Both the position numbers and the translations under genes were made by a program. Source: Nocardioides sp. IC4_145 (GTDB lineage Bacteria > Actinomycetota > Actinomycetes > Propionibacteriales > Nocardioidaceae). From it: DNA of 64,000 nucleotides. Location: positions 48,719 to 112,718 of the forward strand of contig NZ_JAANMS010000007.1 of NCBI RefSeq assembly GCF_011250565.1. The letters run 5' to 3'. Positions 45,127-53,179 of the stretch are shown here, in pieces. The notes under the pieces were generated by a model. It had not been told where the DNA came from. It worked only from the letters and a program-made list of their open reading frames with translations, and made no database searches. Each line of letters begins with the position of its first letter. The stretch's first letter is position 1.

Positions 45127-46158
45127 TCACCCGTCGAAGTCCAGCACCACCCGGTCCGAGGTCGGGTGCGCCTGGCAGGTGAGCACGTGCCCGGCGGCGA
45201 CCTCCTCGGGCTCGAGCGCCCAGTCGGCGTCCATCGCGACGGTGCCCTCGACCAGCCGGGCCCGGCAGGTCCCGCACACTCCCCCGCGGCAGGCCCACGG
45301 CAGGTCGCCGCGGACCGCGAGCGCCGCCTCGAGCACCGGCGGGCCGTCGGGGCGCAGGTCGAGCTGGGTGCTGCGCCCGTCCCGTCGTACGACGACGCGT
45401 GCCGCGCCCGCGACGGCCGGCGCGGCGACGGGTGCCCGCGGTGGCGCGTCGGCGTGGAACAGCTCGGCGTGCACCCGACCCGGCAGCACCGCCCGCAGGT
45501 CGGCGACCAGCGGCTGGGGCCCGCACACGAACCACTCCTCGACGTCGTGCAGCCCGAACGCGTCGACCAGTCGCCTCGTCCGGTCGGCGTCGAGCCGGCC
45601 GGTGAGCAGCTCGACGTCCTGCTCCTCCCGGGTCAGCACGTGGAGCACCTGGAGCCGGTCGGGGAAGCGGTCCTTGAGGTCGTGCACCTCGTCGAGGAAC
45701 ATCACCGACCGCTGGGTCCGGTCGACCCGCACCAGCGTCACCCGCGAGCGCGGCTCCCCCTCGAGCAGCGCGGCGACGATCGGCAGCACCGGCGTGATGC
45801 CGGAGCCGGCCGCGACCGCGCCGTACCACCGCTGCGCGGCCGGGTCCGGCGTGACCGTGAAGCGCCCGGTCGGCGTCATCACCTCCAGCCGGTCGCCCGG
45901 CCTGAGGCTCCGGACGACGCCGTCGCTGAACACACCGCCGGGCAGCCGCTTGACCCCGATGCGCAGCAGGTCTGGCCCTGGGGGCGTGCAGAGCGAGTAG
46001 GAGCGGCGCTCGGCGTCGCCGGGCGTGCGGACCGAGACGTGCTGGCCCGGGGTCGCGGCGTAGGCGCCGGCCAGGTCGGGCGGCACCCGGAGGCTGATCG
46101 CGACGGCCTCGTCGGTCAGCTCCTCGACCTCGGCGACCTCGAGTGCGTGGAAGGGCAC
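45127..46158 (-). CDS. paaE: Phenylacetyl-CoA epoxidase reductase
   Basis: The 343-aa protein feeds electrons to the PaaABC epoxidase. It has an FAD domain (about residues 10-105; RRSYSLCTPPG), an NAD(P) domain (about 110-230; GAVAAGSGITPVLPI, EWFVCGPQPLV) and a plant-type 2Fe-2S domain at the end (CRGGVCGTCRARL plus a last Cys in LTCQAHP). GTG at 46158 is 7 bases after the paaD stop. It closes the paa operon. Confidence 0.95.
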   Translation of the reverse strand: MPFHALEVAEVEELTDEAVAISLRVPPDLAGAYAATPGQHVSVRTPGDAERRSYSLCTPPGPDLLRIGVKRLPGGVFSDGVVRSLRPGDRLEVMTPTGRFTVTPDPAAQRWYGAVAAGSGITPVLPIVAALLEGEPRSRVTLVRVDRTQRSVMFLDEVHDLKDRFPDRLQVLHVLTREEQDVELLTGRLDADRTRRLVDAFGLHDVEEWFVCGPQPLVADLRAVLPGRVHAELFHADAPPRAPVAAPAVAGAARVVVRRDGRSTQLDLRPDGPPVLEAALAVRGDLPWACRGGVCGTCRARLVEGTVAMDADWALEPEEVAAGHVLTCQAHPTSDRVVLDFDG

Positions 46159-46165
46159 TCGCGCC

Positions 46166-46690
46166 TCAGATCGGCTTGACGTGGTCGAACGGCTCGCGAC
46201 ACGACCGGCACACCCGCAGCGCCTTGCAGGCGGTCGACCCGAACCGGTTCGCCTCGCGGGTGTCCGGGCTGCCGCACCGCGGGCAGCGCACGGCGATCTC
46301 GACGTCGACGGGTCCCGTCGTGCCGGGCGCGGCGGTGCGCACGGGTGCCGGCGGCGCGATGCCGTGCGCCTCCAGCCGGGACCGGCCCTGCTCGGTGATC
46401 CAGTCGGTCGTCCACGCCGGCCACAGCACCAGCTCGACGTCGACCCGGCGGAAGCCGGCACAGGTGAGGCGCTCGACGAGGTCGGCCCGGATCGTCTCCA
46501 CCGCCGGGCAGCCGGAGTAGGTCGGCGTGATCTGCACGTGCACGCAGCCGGTGTCGTTCTCGGTGACGTCGCGGAGGATGCCGAGGTCGCCGATGGTCAC
46601 CACCGGCAGCTCGGGGTCGGGCACGGCCGCCGCGATCTCCCACGCGCTGCGCGCGCGGACCGGGCTCGGGCGCAGGGTCAGGTCGTTCAC
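46166..46690 (-). CDS. paaD: PaaD, Fe-S maturation factor of the epoxidase (MIP18/DUF59)
   Basis: This 174-aa protein has a DUF59 domain (VPDPELPVVTIGDLGILRDV, TPTYSGCPAVETI) and a C-terminal Zn/Fe-binding part (CPRCGS and CRSCREPFDH). It is thought to help insert metal centres into the multicomponent enzyme. GTG start overlaps the paaC stop by four bases. Confidence 0.95.
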   Translation of the reverse strand: MNDLTLRPSPVRARSAWEIAAAVPDPELPVVTIGDLGILRDVTENDTGCVHVQITPTYSGCPAVETIRADLVERLTCAGFRRVDVELVLWPAWTTDWITEQGRSRLEAHGIAPPAPVRTAAPGTTGPVDVEIAVRCPRCGSPDTREANRFGSTACKALRVCRSCREPFDHVKPI

Positions 46691-47487
46691 CAGGCCGCTC
46701 CCGGGTGGGCTCGGGCCACCTGCTGCATCTCGGCGAGCAGGGCGGCCAGGTGCTCGGTGTGGCGACCCGCGCGGCCGCCGGTGGGCGGGTCGGCGGGCAG
46801 CCCGGGGACGACGAGGGTTGCCTCGTCGAGGACCGGCCGGACGCGCCCGAGGACCGCGTCGCGGAGCGCGGCCGGGTCGACCGCCGCGGCCGGGTCGGGC
46901 TCAAGCAGCTCCGGCAGGTAGGGCCACTCCGCGTCGAGCGCGGCCTGGGCCCGCTCGTGGGAGAGCTCGGTGCCGTCACCGAGCCGCAGCACCCACTGCG
47001 CGGCGTGGTCGAGGTGGTAGGCCACCTCCTTGACCGCCTTCGCCGCGACGCCCCGTGCCGGGCCCTCGCGCGCCGCCAGCACGGCGTACACCTCGGACTG
47101 CCAGGCGGCCAGGAGCAGCATCCGGACGACGCACACCGCGAAGTCGGCCTGCGGCCGCTCGACGAGGAGGACGTTGCGGAAGTCGGGGGCGTCGCGGAGG
47201 TAAGCCAGGTCGTCCTCGGTGCGGCCCAGGCCCTCGAGGTCGGTGACGACCGCGTAGAGCCCGCGGGCCTGCCCGAGCTGGTCGAGGCCGATGTTGGCGA
47301 GCGCGACGTCCTCCTCGAGCTCCGGGGCGCGGCTGACCCACCAGCCGAGCCGCTGGGCGGTCACGAGCGCGTCGTCGGCGAGCCCGACGAGAAGCTCTGT
47401 CGTCCCGCCTGCGACAGCGGGGCCCTCGCCGCGTTGTTCGCCGGAGCAGCGCAGCGGGGGAGGTGAAGAACGCGGTGGGGTGCTCAC
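46687..47487 (-). CDS. paaC: PaaC, structural subunit of phenylacetyl-CoA epoxidase
   Basis: The 266-aa subunit is a ferritin-like helical bundle with LGWWVSRAPELEEDVALANIGLDQLGQAR and EVAYHLDHAAQWVLRLGDG. It supports PaaA but has lost most di-iron ligands in the family. The GTG at 47487 gives a 40-residue variable arm and overlaps the paaB stop. Downstream overlap with paaD keeps translation coupled. Confidence 0.94.
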   Translation of the reverse strand: MSTPPRSSPPPLRCSGEQRGEGPAVAGGTTELLVGLADDALVTAQRLGWWVSRAPELEEDVALANIGLDQLGQARGLYAVVTDLEGLGRTEDDLAYLRDAPDFRNVLLVERPQADFAVCVVRMLLLAAWQSEVYAVLAAREGPARGVAAKAVKEVAYHLDHAAQWVLRLGDGTELSHERAQAALDAEWPYLPELLEPDPAAAVDPAALRDAVLGRVRPVLDEATLVVPGLPADPPTGGRAGRHTEHLAALLAEMQQVARAHPGAAW

Positions 47488-47774
47488 AGGTGGTCGACCC
47501 CCTCGGGTACGGAGTAGTGCGTGGGGTGGCGGTAGTCCTTGTCGGCGGCCGGCTCGAAGAACGCGCCCTGCAGGTCCGGGGTCGAGGCGACGACCGCGGT
47601 CGCAGGCACCACCCACAACGAGACGCCCTCCTGGCGGCGCGTGTAGACGTCGCGGGCGTTGCGCAGCGCCATCTCGGCGTCCGGGGCGTGCAGCGAGCCG
47701 ACGTGCACGTGCGCCATCCCGCGCCGGGCGCGCACGAAGACCTCCCACAGCGGCCACTCCGCGCGCGTGGTCAT
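47484..47774 (-). CDS. paaB: PaaB, small subunit of phenylacetyl-CoA epoxidase
   Basis: This 96-aa protein has the PaaB signatures [28 protein letters not shown] (split across 47690-47760) and [13 protein letters not shown]. It holds PaaA-PaaC units together. The ATG overlaps the paaA stop (ATGA), and its own stop overlaps paaC (GTGA). Confidence 0.95.
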   Translation of the reverse strand: MTTRAEWPLWEVFVRARRGMAHVHVGSLHAPDAEMALRNARDVYTRRQEGVSLWVVPATAVVASTPDLQGAFFEPAADKDYRHPTHYSVPEGVDHL

Positions 47775-48697
47775 GCCGCCGGCTCCCGGGTCGGGGTGCG
47801 GGCGGCCCGCTTGGCGGCGTACGCCGCGGCGGCCTCGCGCACCCACGCGCCGTCCTCGTGGGCCCGGACGCGGTGCGCGAGCCGCTGGGCGTTGCACGGG
47901 CCCCGGCCGGCGACGACCTCGGCCAGCTCGGCGAAGTCCGGCGTCCCGAAGTCCCAGTGGCCGCGCTCCTCGTTCCACCGCAGCTCGGGGTCGGGCAGCG
48001 TCAGGCCGAGCGCCTCGGCCTGCGGCACGGCGATGTCGACGAACCGCTGGCGCAGCTCGTCGTTGGTGAACCGCTTGATGCCCCACGCCATCGACTGCAC
48101 GGTGTTGGGCGAGTCGGCGTCCGGCGGGCCGAACATCATCAGCGAGGGCCACCAGAACCGGTCGACGGCGTCCTGCGCCATCGCCTTCTGCGCGGGCGTG
48201 CCGTGGCTGAGCGTGTGCAGGATCTCGAAGCCCTGCCGCTGGTGGAACGACTCCTCCTTGCAGATCCGCACCATCGCGCGGGCGTACGGCCCGTAGGAGC
48301 ACCGGCACAGCGGGACCTGGTTGACGATCGCGGCGCCGTCGACGAGCCAGCCGATGGCGCCGACGTCGGCCCAGGTGAGCGTCGGGTAGTTGAAGATCGA
48401 GGAGTACTTCTGCCGGCCGGTGTGCAGCGCGTCGAGGAGCTCCTCGCGCGGCGTCCCCAGCGTCTCGGCGGCGGCGTACAGGTAGAGGCCGTGGCCCGCC
48501 TCGTCCTGCACCTTGGCCATGAGGATCGCCTTGCGCCGCAGGCTGGGCGCGCGTGCGATCCACTCCCCCTCGGGCTGCATGCCGATGATCTCGGAGTGCG
48601 CGTGCTGGGCGATCTGCCGCACCAGGGTGCGCCGGTAGCCGTCCGGCATCGGGTCGCGCGGCTCCACGGTCGCGCTGCGGTCGGTGGCCGGCTCCAT
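47771..48697 (-). CDS. paaA: PaaA, catalytic di-iron subunit of phenylacetyl-CoA epoxidase
   Basis: The 308-aa subunit converts phenylacetyl-CoA to its 1,2-epoxide with O2. Ferritin-like helices carry the di-iron ligands (for example [13 protein letters not shown] and [16 protein letters not shown]). Length is normal. The gene heads paaABCDE. Upstream on the minus strand lie a TAGCGT box 6 bases before the ATG and a perfect TGTGAC palindrome, so a repressor probably controls the operon. No paa regulator, paaK or paaZ is in the window. Confidence 0.97.
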   Translation of the reverse strand: MEPATDRSATVEPRDPMPDGYRRTLVRQIAQHAHSEIIGMQPEGEWIARAPSLRRKAILMAKVQDEAGHGLYLYAAAETLGTPREELLDALHTGRQKYSSIFNYPTLTWADVGAIGWLVDGAAIVNQVPLCRCSYGPYARAMVRICKEESFHQRQGFEILHTLSHGTPAQKAMAQDAVDRFWWPSLMMFGPPDADSPNTVQSMAWGIKRFTNDELRQRFVDIAVPQAEALGLTLPDPELRWNEERGHWDFGTPDFAELAEVVAGRGPCNAQRLAHRVRAHEDGAWVREAAAAYAAKRAARTPTREPAA

Positions 48698-48703
48698 GCC
48701 GGC

Positions 48704-48732
48704 ACGCTAGCACCGATGTGTGACAGGTCACA
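48704..48732 (-). promoter_or_regulatory. paa promoter with palindromic operator
   Basis: TAGCGT (48709-48704) is 6 bases before the paaA ATG. The perfect inverted repeat TGTGAC-AG-GTCACA (48719-48732) covers the spacer and the -35 position, which suggests repression by a dimeric factor. A partial GTGTCACAC repeat lies 28 bases further at about 48760. Confidence 0.65.
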
Positions 48733-48784
48733 GCACCTCGACGTCCGCGGTGTCACACGACGGGCGGGCTGCGAGGATGCGCGC

Positions 48785-49333
48785 ATGAGCACGGCCGACG
48801 TCAGCGTCCGGGTCGCGTGGGCGGACGACGCCGCGGCGATCGCGGCGCTGCAGCTGCGCACCTGGCCCGAGACGTACGCGGCCGTGCTGCCGCCCAACGC
48901 GTTCCCCTCCGGCCCGGAGGCGGTCGAGCAGGCGGCCGCGGCCTGGCACGCCTCGCTCACCCGGCCGGCCGATGCCCGCCACCGGGCGCTCGTCGCGCTC
49001 GAGCACAACCGGGTCGTCGGCTTCGCGGTGACCGGCCCCGCGGGCGACCCGGACTGCGATCCCGTCGCGGACGCCGAGCTGGCCGAGCTGACCGTCGACC
49101 CGGCCGAGCGGGGCCGCGGCCACGGGTCCCGGCTGCTCCAGGCGGCGGTCGACACCATGCGCGCGGACCGGTTCGGCCGGGCCGTGCTGTGGTCGGTCGC
49201 CTCCGACGACCGGCTGCGGGCGTTCCTGACCTCGGCGGGGTGGGCGGCCGACGGCGCGCACCGCGAGCTGGACCTCGACGGCGACGGCACGACCACGGTC
49301 AAGCAGGTCCGCCTGCACACCCGGCTCGACTGA
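48785..49333 (+). CDS. GNAT acetyltransferase
   Basis: This 182-aa protein has the GNAT acetyl-CoA loop ELTVDPAERGRGHGSRLLQAA and a late FLTSAGWAADG segment. The start region RVAWADDAAAIAALQLRTWPETYA is typical. Substrate is unknown. It is divergent from paaA across an 87-base gap and precedes azlC by 7 bases, so it may share the azl operon. Confidence 0.9.
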   Translation: MSTADVSVRVAWADDAAAIAALQLRTWPETYAAVLPPNAFPSGPEAVEQAAAAWHASLTRPADARHRALVALEHNRVVGFAVTGPAGDPDCDPVADAELAELTVDPAERGRGHGSRLLQAAVDTMRADRFGRAVLWSVASDDRLRAFLTSAGWAADGAHRELDLDGDGTTTVKQVRLHTRLD

Positions 49334-49340
49334 GGGCACC

Positions 49341-50042
49341 GTGGCCGAGCAGCTCGACCCGGCCGAGCGGACGGGGATCGTCCGCGACGGCCTCGGCGTG
49401 GGGATCGCGACCGGGGCGTACGGCACGTCCTTCGGCGCCGTCTCCGTGGCGGCCGGCCTGGACGTCTGGCAGACCTGCGTCCTGTCACTGCTGATGTTCA
49501 CCGGCGCCTCGCAGTTCGCGCTCGTCGGTGTGGTCGCGTCCGGCGGCGCCCCGATGTCCGGCGCCCTGACCGCCCTGCTGCTCGGCACCCGCAACACGCT
49601 CTACGGCCTTCGGCTCGCCCCGCTGCTGGGGTACGCCGGGTGGCGCCGCGCGGCCGCGGCGCACCTGGTCATCGACGAGTCGACGGCGATGTCGGTGACC
49701 CGCGAGAGCCGGCCGGCCGCGCGGCTGGGGTTCCTCGTCACCGGCGGCTCGGTGTTCCTGTTGTGGAACCTCGCGACCCTCGTCGGCGCGCTCGCCGGCA
49801 CCGTGATCGGCGACCCGCGCGACTACGGCCTGGACGCGGCCGTCGGCGCGGCGTTCCTCGCGCTGCTCTGGCCCCGGCTCGACACGACGCGCAACCGCGT
49901 CGTCGCCGTCGCGGCAGCCGCGGTCGCCATCGGCGCCGTGCCGCTCACGGCCGCGGGCGTGCCGGTGCTCGTCGCGGCCGGTGTCGCCCTGCTGGCCGGC
50001 GTGCTCCGCACCCGCGTCGAGCGTCCGGAGGTCGGCCGGTGA
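49341..50042 (+). CDS. azlC: AzlC-type branched-chain amino acid exporter subunit
   Basis: This 233-aa membrane protein has the AzlC opening DGLGVGIATGAYGTSFGAVS, MFTGASQFALVG and DESTAMSV. With AzlD it exports branched-chain amino acids or analogues. GTG start. Its stop overlaps azlD by GTGA. Confidence 0.94.
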   Translation: MAEQLDPAERTGIVRDGLGVGIATGAYGTSFGAVSVAAGLDVWQTCVLSLLMFTGASQFALVGVVASGGAPMSGALTALLLGTRNTLYGLRLAPLLGYAGWRRAAAAHLVIDESTAMSVTRESRPAARLGFLVTGGSVFLLWNLATLVGALAGTVIGDPRDYGLDAAVGAAFLALLWPRLDTTRNRVVAVAAAAVAIGAVPLTAAGVPVLVAAGVALLAGVLRTRVERPEVGR

Positions 50043-50344
50043 CCGTCTGGGCCGCCGTCCTCGTGGCGGGCATCGGCTGCTACCTGCTCAAGCTCGCCGG
50101 CCTGTCCGTGCCCGCGAGCGTCCTCGACCGGCCGGTCGTCGCCCGGGTCGCCGACCTCATCCCGGTCGCCCTGCTCGCCGCCCTCGTCGCGGTCCAGGTC
50201 GTCGGCGACGGCCGGTCGCTGGTCGCCGACGCCCGGCTCGTCGGCCTCGGCGCGGCCGTGGTCCTGCTGGTCCTCCGCGCGCCGTTCCTGCTGGTCGTCT
50301 TCGGCTCGGCCCTCGTCGCCGCCCTCGCCCGCCTGCTCACCTGA
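50039..50344 (+). CDS. azlD: AzlD-type small transporter subunit
   Basis: The 101-aa protein has four helices with YLLKLAGLSVPASVLDRPVV and LIPVALLAALVAVQVV, as in AzlD. GTG start overlaps azlC. It completes the exporter pair. Confidence 0.93.
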   Translation: MTVWAAVLVAGIGCYLLKLAGLSVPASVLDRPVVARVADLIPVALLAALVAVQVVGDGRSLVADARLVGLGAAVVLLVLRAPFLLVVFGSALVAALARLLT

Positions 50345-50397
50345 CCCGCGCGCCGCCCGGGTCGCACTCATCCACAGCCGGCGGGGCGGTGGCGGGA

Positions 50398-50456
50398 TAG
50401 TCCGTGACGTTCCGCAGGGGTTCGTGCCCGGATCAGCACCCGAACGTCACGGACTA
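50398..50456. repeat. Perfect 15-bp inverted repeat with structured loop
   Basis: TAGTCCGTGACGTTC (50398-50412) is repeated exactly in inverted form at 50442-50456. Inside the 29-base loop GTTCGTGC and GCACCCGAAC nearly continue the pairing. It sits between azlD (+) and dapB (-) and could be a bidirectional terminator or a mobile/REP-like element. Confidence 0.65.
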
Positions 50457-50478
50457 CAGCGGCACCGGCCCCCGGACC

Positions 50479-50536
50479 AGGACCCAGAGGACCCAGAGGA
50501 CCGAGAGGACCCAGCGAGGAACCAGCGAGGAACCAG
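50479..50536. repeat. Tandem repeats: four 9-bp and two 11-bp units
   Basis: AGGACCCAG occurs at 50479, 50488 and 50506, with a one-base variant at 50497, followed by two copies of CGAGGAACCAG at 50515 and 50526. The block is non-coding and ends just after the dapB stop region. Confidence 0.7.
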
Positions 50537-50543
50537 CCGACGG

Positions 50544-51323
<780 letters not shown>

Positions 51324-51376
51324 GTGGGACCGACCGGCGCACCCACCGGTCGGCCCGTTCTGGCAAGGTTGGCCAC

Positions 51377-51892
51377 ATGGCTGTGCAGGCGATCCCGGCG
51401 CGTATCCGCTGGGCTGTGGACTTCATGGACGTCCAGCCCTCCGACCACGTGCTGGAGATCGGGTGCGGACCCGGGGCCGGCGTCGAGGCGATCTGCGGCA
51501 AGCTCGAGTCCGGCAAGATGTTCGCGATCGACCGCTCGGAGTCCGGCGTCGACCGCACCAAGCGGCGCAACCAGAAGCACGTCGACGCCGGCCGCCTCAC
51601 GGTGCGGCAGATCGACCTCGCCACGCTCCGCGTGCCGGTCAAGCGGCTGAACAAGGTCTTCGCGTTCAACGTGAACCTCTTCTGGGTCCGCTCCTGCCAC
51701 GACGAGGTCGCGCTGCTGCACGAGCGGCTGCTGCCCGGCGGCGCGGTCTTCCTCTTCTACGAGGTCCGCTTCCCCGAGCAGGTCCCCGAGATGATCGAGA
51801 AGGCCTCCGCGTCGCTGGCCGAGGTCGGCTTCCGCGTCTCGGTCGTCGAGCAGAAGCAGCCGGCCGTCGTGGGGATCATCGGCCGCCGCTGA
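51377..51892 (+). CDS. Class I SAM-dependent methyltransferase
   Basis: This 171-aa protein has the SAM motif DHVLEIGCGPGAGVEAI, the acidic post-II residue in FAIDRSE and the late DLATLRVP segment. The short length gives a bare Rossmann core. Substrate is unknown. It is divergent from dapB with a 65-base gap. The ATG at 51377 follows a weak CAAGGT box by 7 bases. Confidence 0.9.
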   Translation: MAVQAIPARIRWAVDFMDVQPSDHVLEIGCGPGAGVEAICGKLESGKMFAIDRSESGVDRTKRRNQKHVDAGRLTVRQIDLATLRVPVKRLNKVFAFNVNLFWVRSCHDEVALLHERLLPGGAVFLFYEVRFPEQVPEMIEKASASLAEVGFRVSVVEQKQPAVVGIIGRR

Positions 51893-51927
51893 CGCGTGGC
51901 TGAAGGCTGTGGCCTGATGACCGGTCG

Positions 51928-51954
51928 ACATTAGGCAATTCCCTAATGTAGGCT
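51928..51954 (+). promoter_or_regulatory. Palindromic operator joined to a leaderless -10 box
   Basis: ACATTAGG (51928-51935) and CCTAATGT (51942-51949) form a perfect 8-bp inverted repeat around CAATTC. The last T is the first base of the -10 box TAGGCT (51949-51954), which is 6 bases before the ATG at 51961. A bound repressor would block the promoter. Confidence 0.7.
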
Positions 51955-51960
51955 CCGGGC

Positions 51961-52575
51961 ATGGCGCAGACGGTCGCGGTTCTCACGATCGACCAGCAGC
52001 GCAGCCGCGCCGGCGTCGACCGGGTCCCGGAGCTGCTCGCCGCGGTCGAGGCCCTCGACGACGCGCCGCTGCTGCGGCCGTTCGAGCGCACCGCCGGCGA
52101 CGAGCTCCAGGGTGTCGTCGACCGCCCCGCCACCCTCGCCGCCCTCGCCGGCGCGCTCCTCCGCCAGGACGGCTGGTACGTCGGCATCGGGCTCGGTCCG
52201 GTGGAGCAGCCCCTGCCCCCGAGCGCCCGGGCCGGTCGCGGGCCGGCGTACCTCTGCGCCCGGGAGGCCGTCACCGCGGCGAAGAACAGTCCCTGGGGGC
52301 TCCGCGTCGTCGGCGACCACCCCGACGCCCGGTCGCTCGAGACCACGCTGTGGCTGTGGGCGGCGGTCCTCGCCCGGCGTACCCAGCGGGGCTGGGAGGT
52401 CGCCGACCTCGTGGCGGAGGGGCTGACCTACGAGCAGGTCGGCCGGCGCCTCGGCATCAGCCAGTCCGCGGTGAGCCAGCGCGCCCAGGCCGCCGGCATC
52501 GTCGAGTCGCGGCGCGCACAGGAGCTCGTCGCGACCCTCGCCGACCGGGCGCTCGGGCCGGAGGCACAGGCGTGA
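51961..52575 (+). CDS. SatD-like protein with C-terminal helix-turn-helix
   Basis: The 204-aa product has an N-terminal SatD-like part: VLTIDQQRSRAGVDRVPELL, then FERTAGDELQGVV with the typical GDE(F/L)Q box. A C-terminal sigma-70 region 4-like helix-turn-helix follows (about residues 145-185; GLTYEQVGRRLGISQSAVSQRAQAAG). SatD proteins were named in streptococcal acid tolerance but have no known biochemistry. The HTH and the palindrome at its own promoter suggest autoregulation. It overlaps the next gene by GTGA. Confidence 0.78.
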   Translation: MAQTVAVLTIDQQRSRAGVDRVPELLAAVEALDDAPLLRPFERTAGDELQGVVDRPATLAALAGALLRQDGWYVGIGLGPVEQPLPPSARAGRGPAYLCAREAVTAAKNSPWGLRVVGDHPDARSLETTLWLWAAVLARRTQRGWEVADLVAEGLTYEQVGRRLGISQSAVSQRAQAAGIVESRRAQELVATLADRALGPEAQA

Positions 52576-53111
52576 GCGGGGCGGACCTCGGCCACCTGGT
52601 CGTCGTGCTCGTCGCCTTCGCGACGGCCGCCGCGCTGGCCGGGTGGACGCGCCCGGGCGAGCGCGTCTTCGTGCCGGTCACCGCACTCCTGCTCGCGGTC
52701 ACGGCCGTCCTGGCCGCCGTGCCGACCGACGTCGTCATCGAGAACCACACCGAGACCGCGCTGCTGGTCCTGCTCGCCGGCGTCCTGGCGGTCGCCGGCG
52801 GCGGACCGGTCACCGCGCGCGTCTTCACGCTGGTCGACCGCGAGGACACCGGGGCGTCGCTACGCAGCGCCGGTGCCGTCCTGCGCGGCGGGGCGTGGAT
52901 CGGCGCCCTGGAGCGGGCGGCGGTCTACGCCACGCTCGTCGCCGGGTGGCCGGAGGGCCTGGCCGTGGTGCTGGCCCTCAAGGGGCTGGGGCGCTACTCG
53001 GAGCTGAAGACCCAGGGCGAGGGCACGGCGGAGCGGTTCATCATCGGCACCTTCGCCTCGGTGCTGTGGGCAGCCGCGTGCGCGGCCGTCGTGGTGCTCG
53101 TCCGCCTCTGA
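52572..53111 (+). CDS. DUF3307-like membrane protein
   Basis: This 179-aa protein has about five helices. Its second half (GGAWIGALERAAVYATLVAGWPEGLAVVLALKGLGRYSELK, read in 52880-53010, then AERFIIGTFASVLWAAA) resembles the conserved C-terminus of DUF3307 proteins. Such proteins often follow SatD genes. Function is unknown. It is translationally coupled to the SatD-like gene. A perfect palindromic terminator follows. Confidence 0.7.
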   Translation: MSGADLGHLVVVLVAFATAAALAGWTRPGERVFVPVTALLLAVTAVLAAVPTDVVIENHTETALLVLLAGVLAVAGGGPVTARVFTLVDREDTGASLRSAGAVLRGGAWIGALERAAVYATLVAGWPEGLAVVLALKGLGRYSELKTQGEGTAERFIIGTFASVLWAAACAAVVVLVRL

Positions 53112-53140
53112 GCCCGACCCGGAACCCCACCCGGAGCGCC

Positions 53141-53168
53141 GGAGCGCCGGCCCGCGGGCCGGCGCTCC
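53141..53168. terminator. Perfect 28-bp palindrome, bidirectional terminator
   Basis: The stretch is fully self-complementary (GGAGCGCCGG on each side of CCCGCGGG). It lies between the convergent DUF3307-like gene and the M16 peptidase gene. Confidence 0.75.
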
Positions 53169-53179
53169 GGGGGCCGACC

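Noticed and set aside
48719..48732. CRP/GlxR site at paaA
   Set aside because: TGTGA and TCACA are 4 rather than 6 bases apart, so a CRP-type dimer would not fit well.
50479..50536. CRISPR-like array
   Set aside because: The units are 9 and 11 bp, back to back without spacers, and there are no cas genes.
51928..51949. DtxR/IdeR iron box before the SatD-like gene
   Set aside because: TTAGG and CCTAA ends match, but the spacing is 6 rather than the usual 9 bases between half sites and the middle does not fit.
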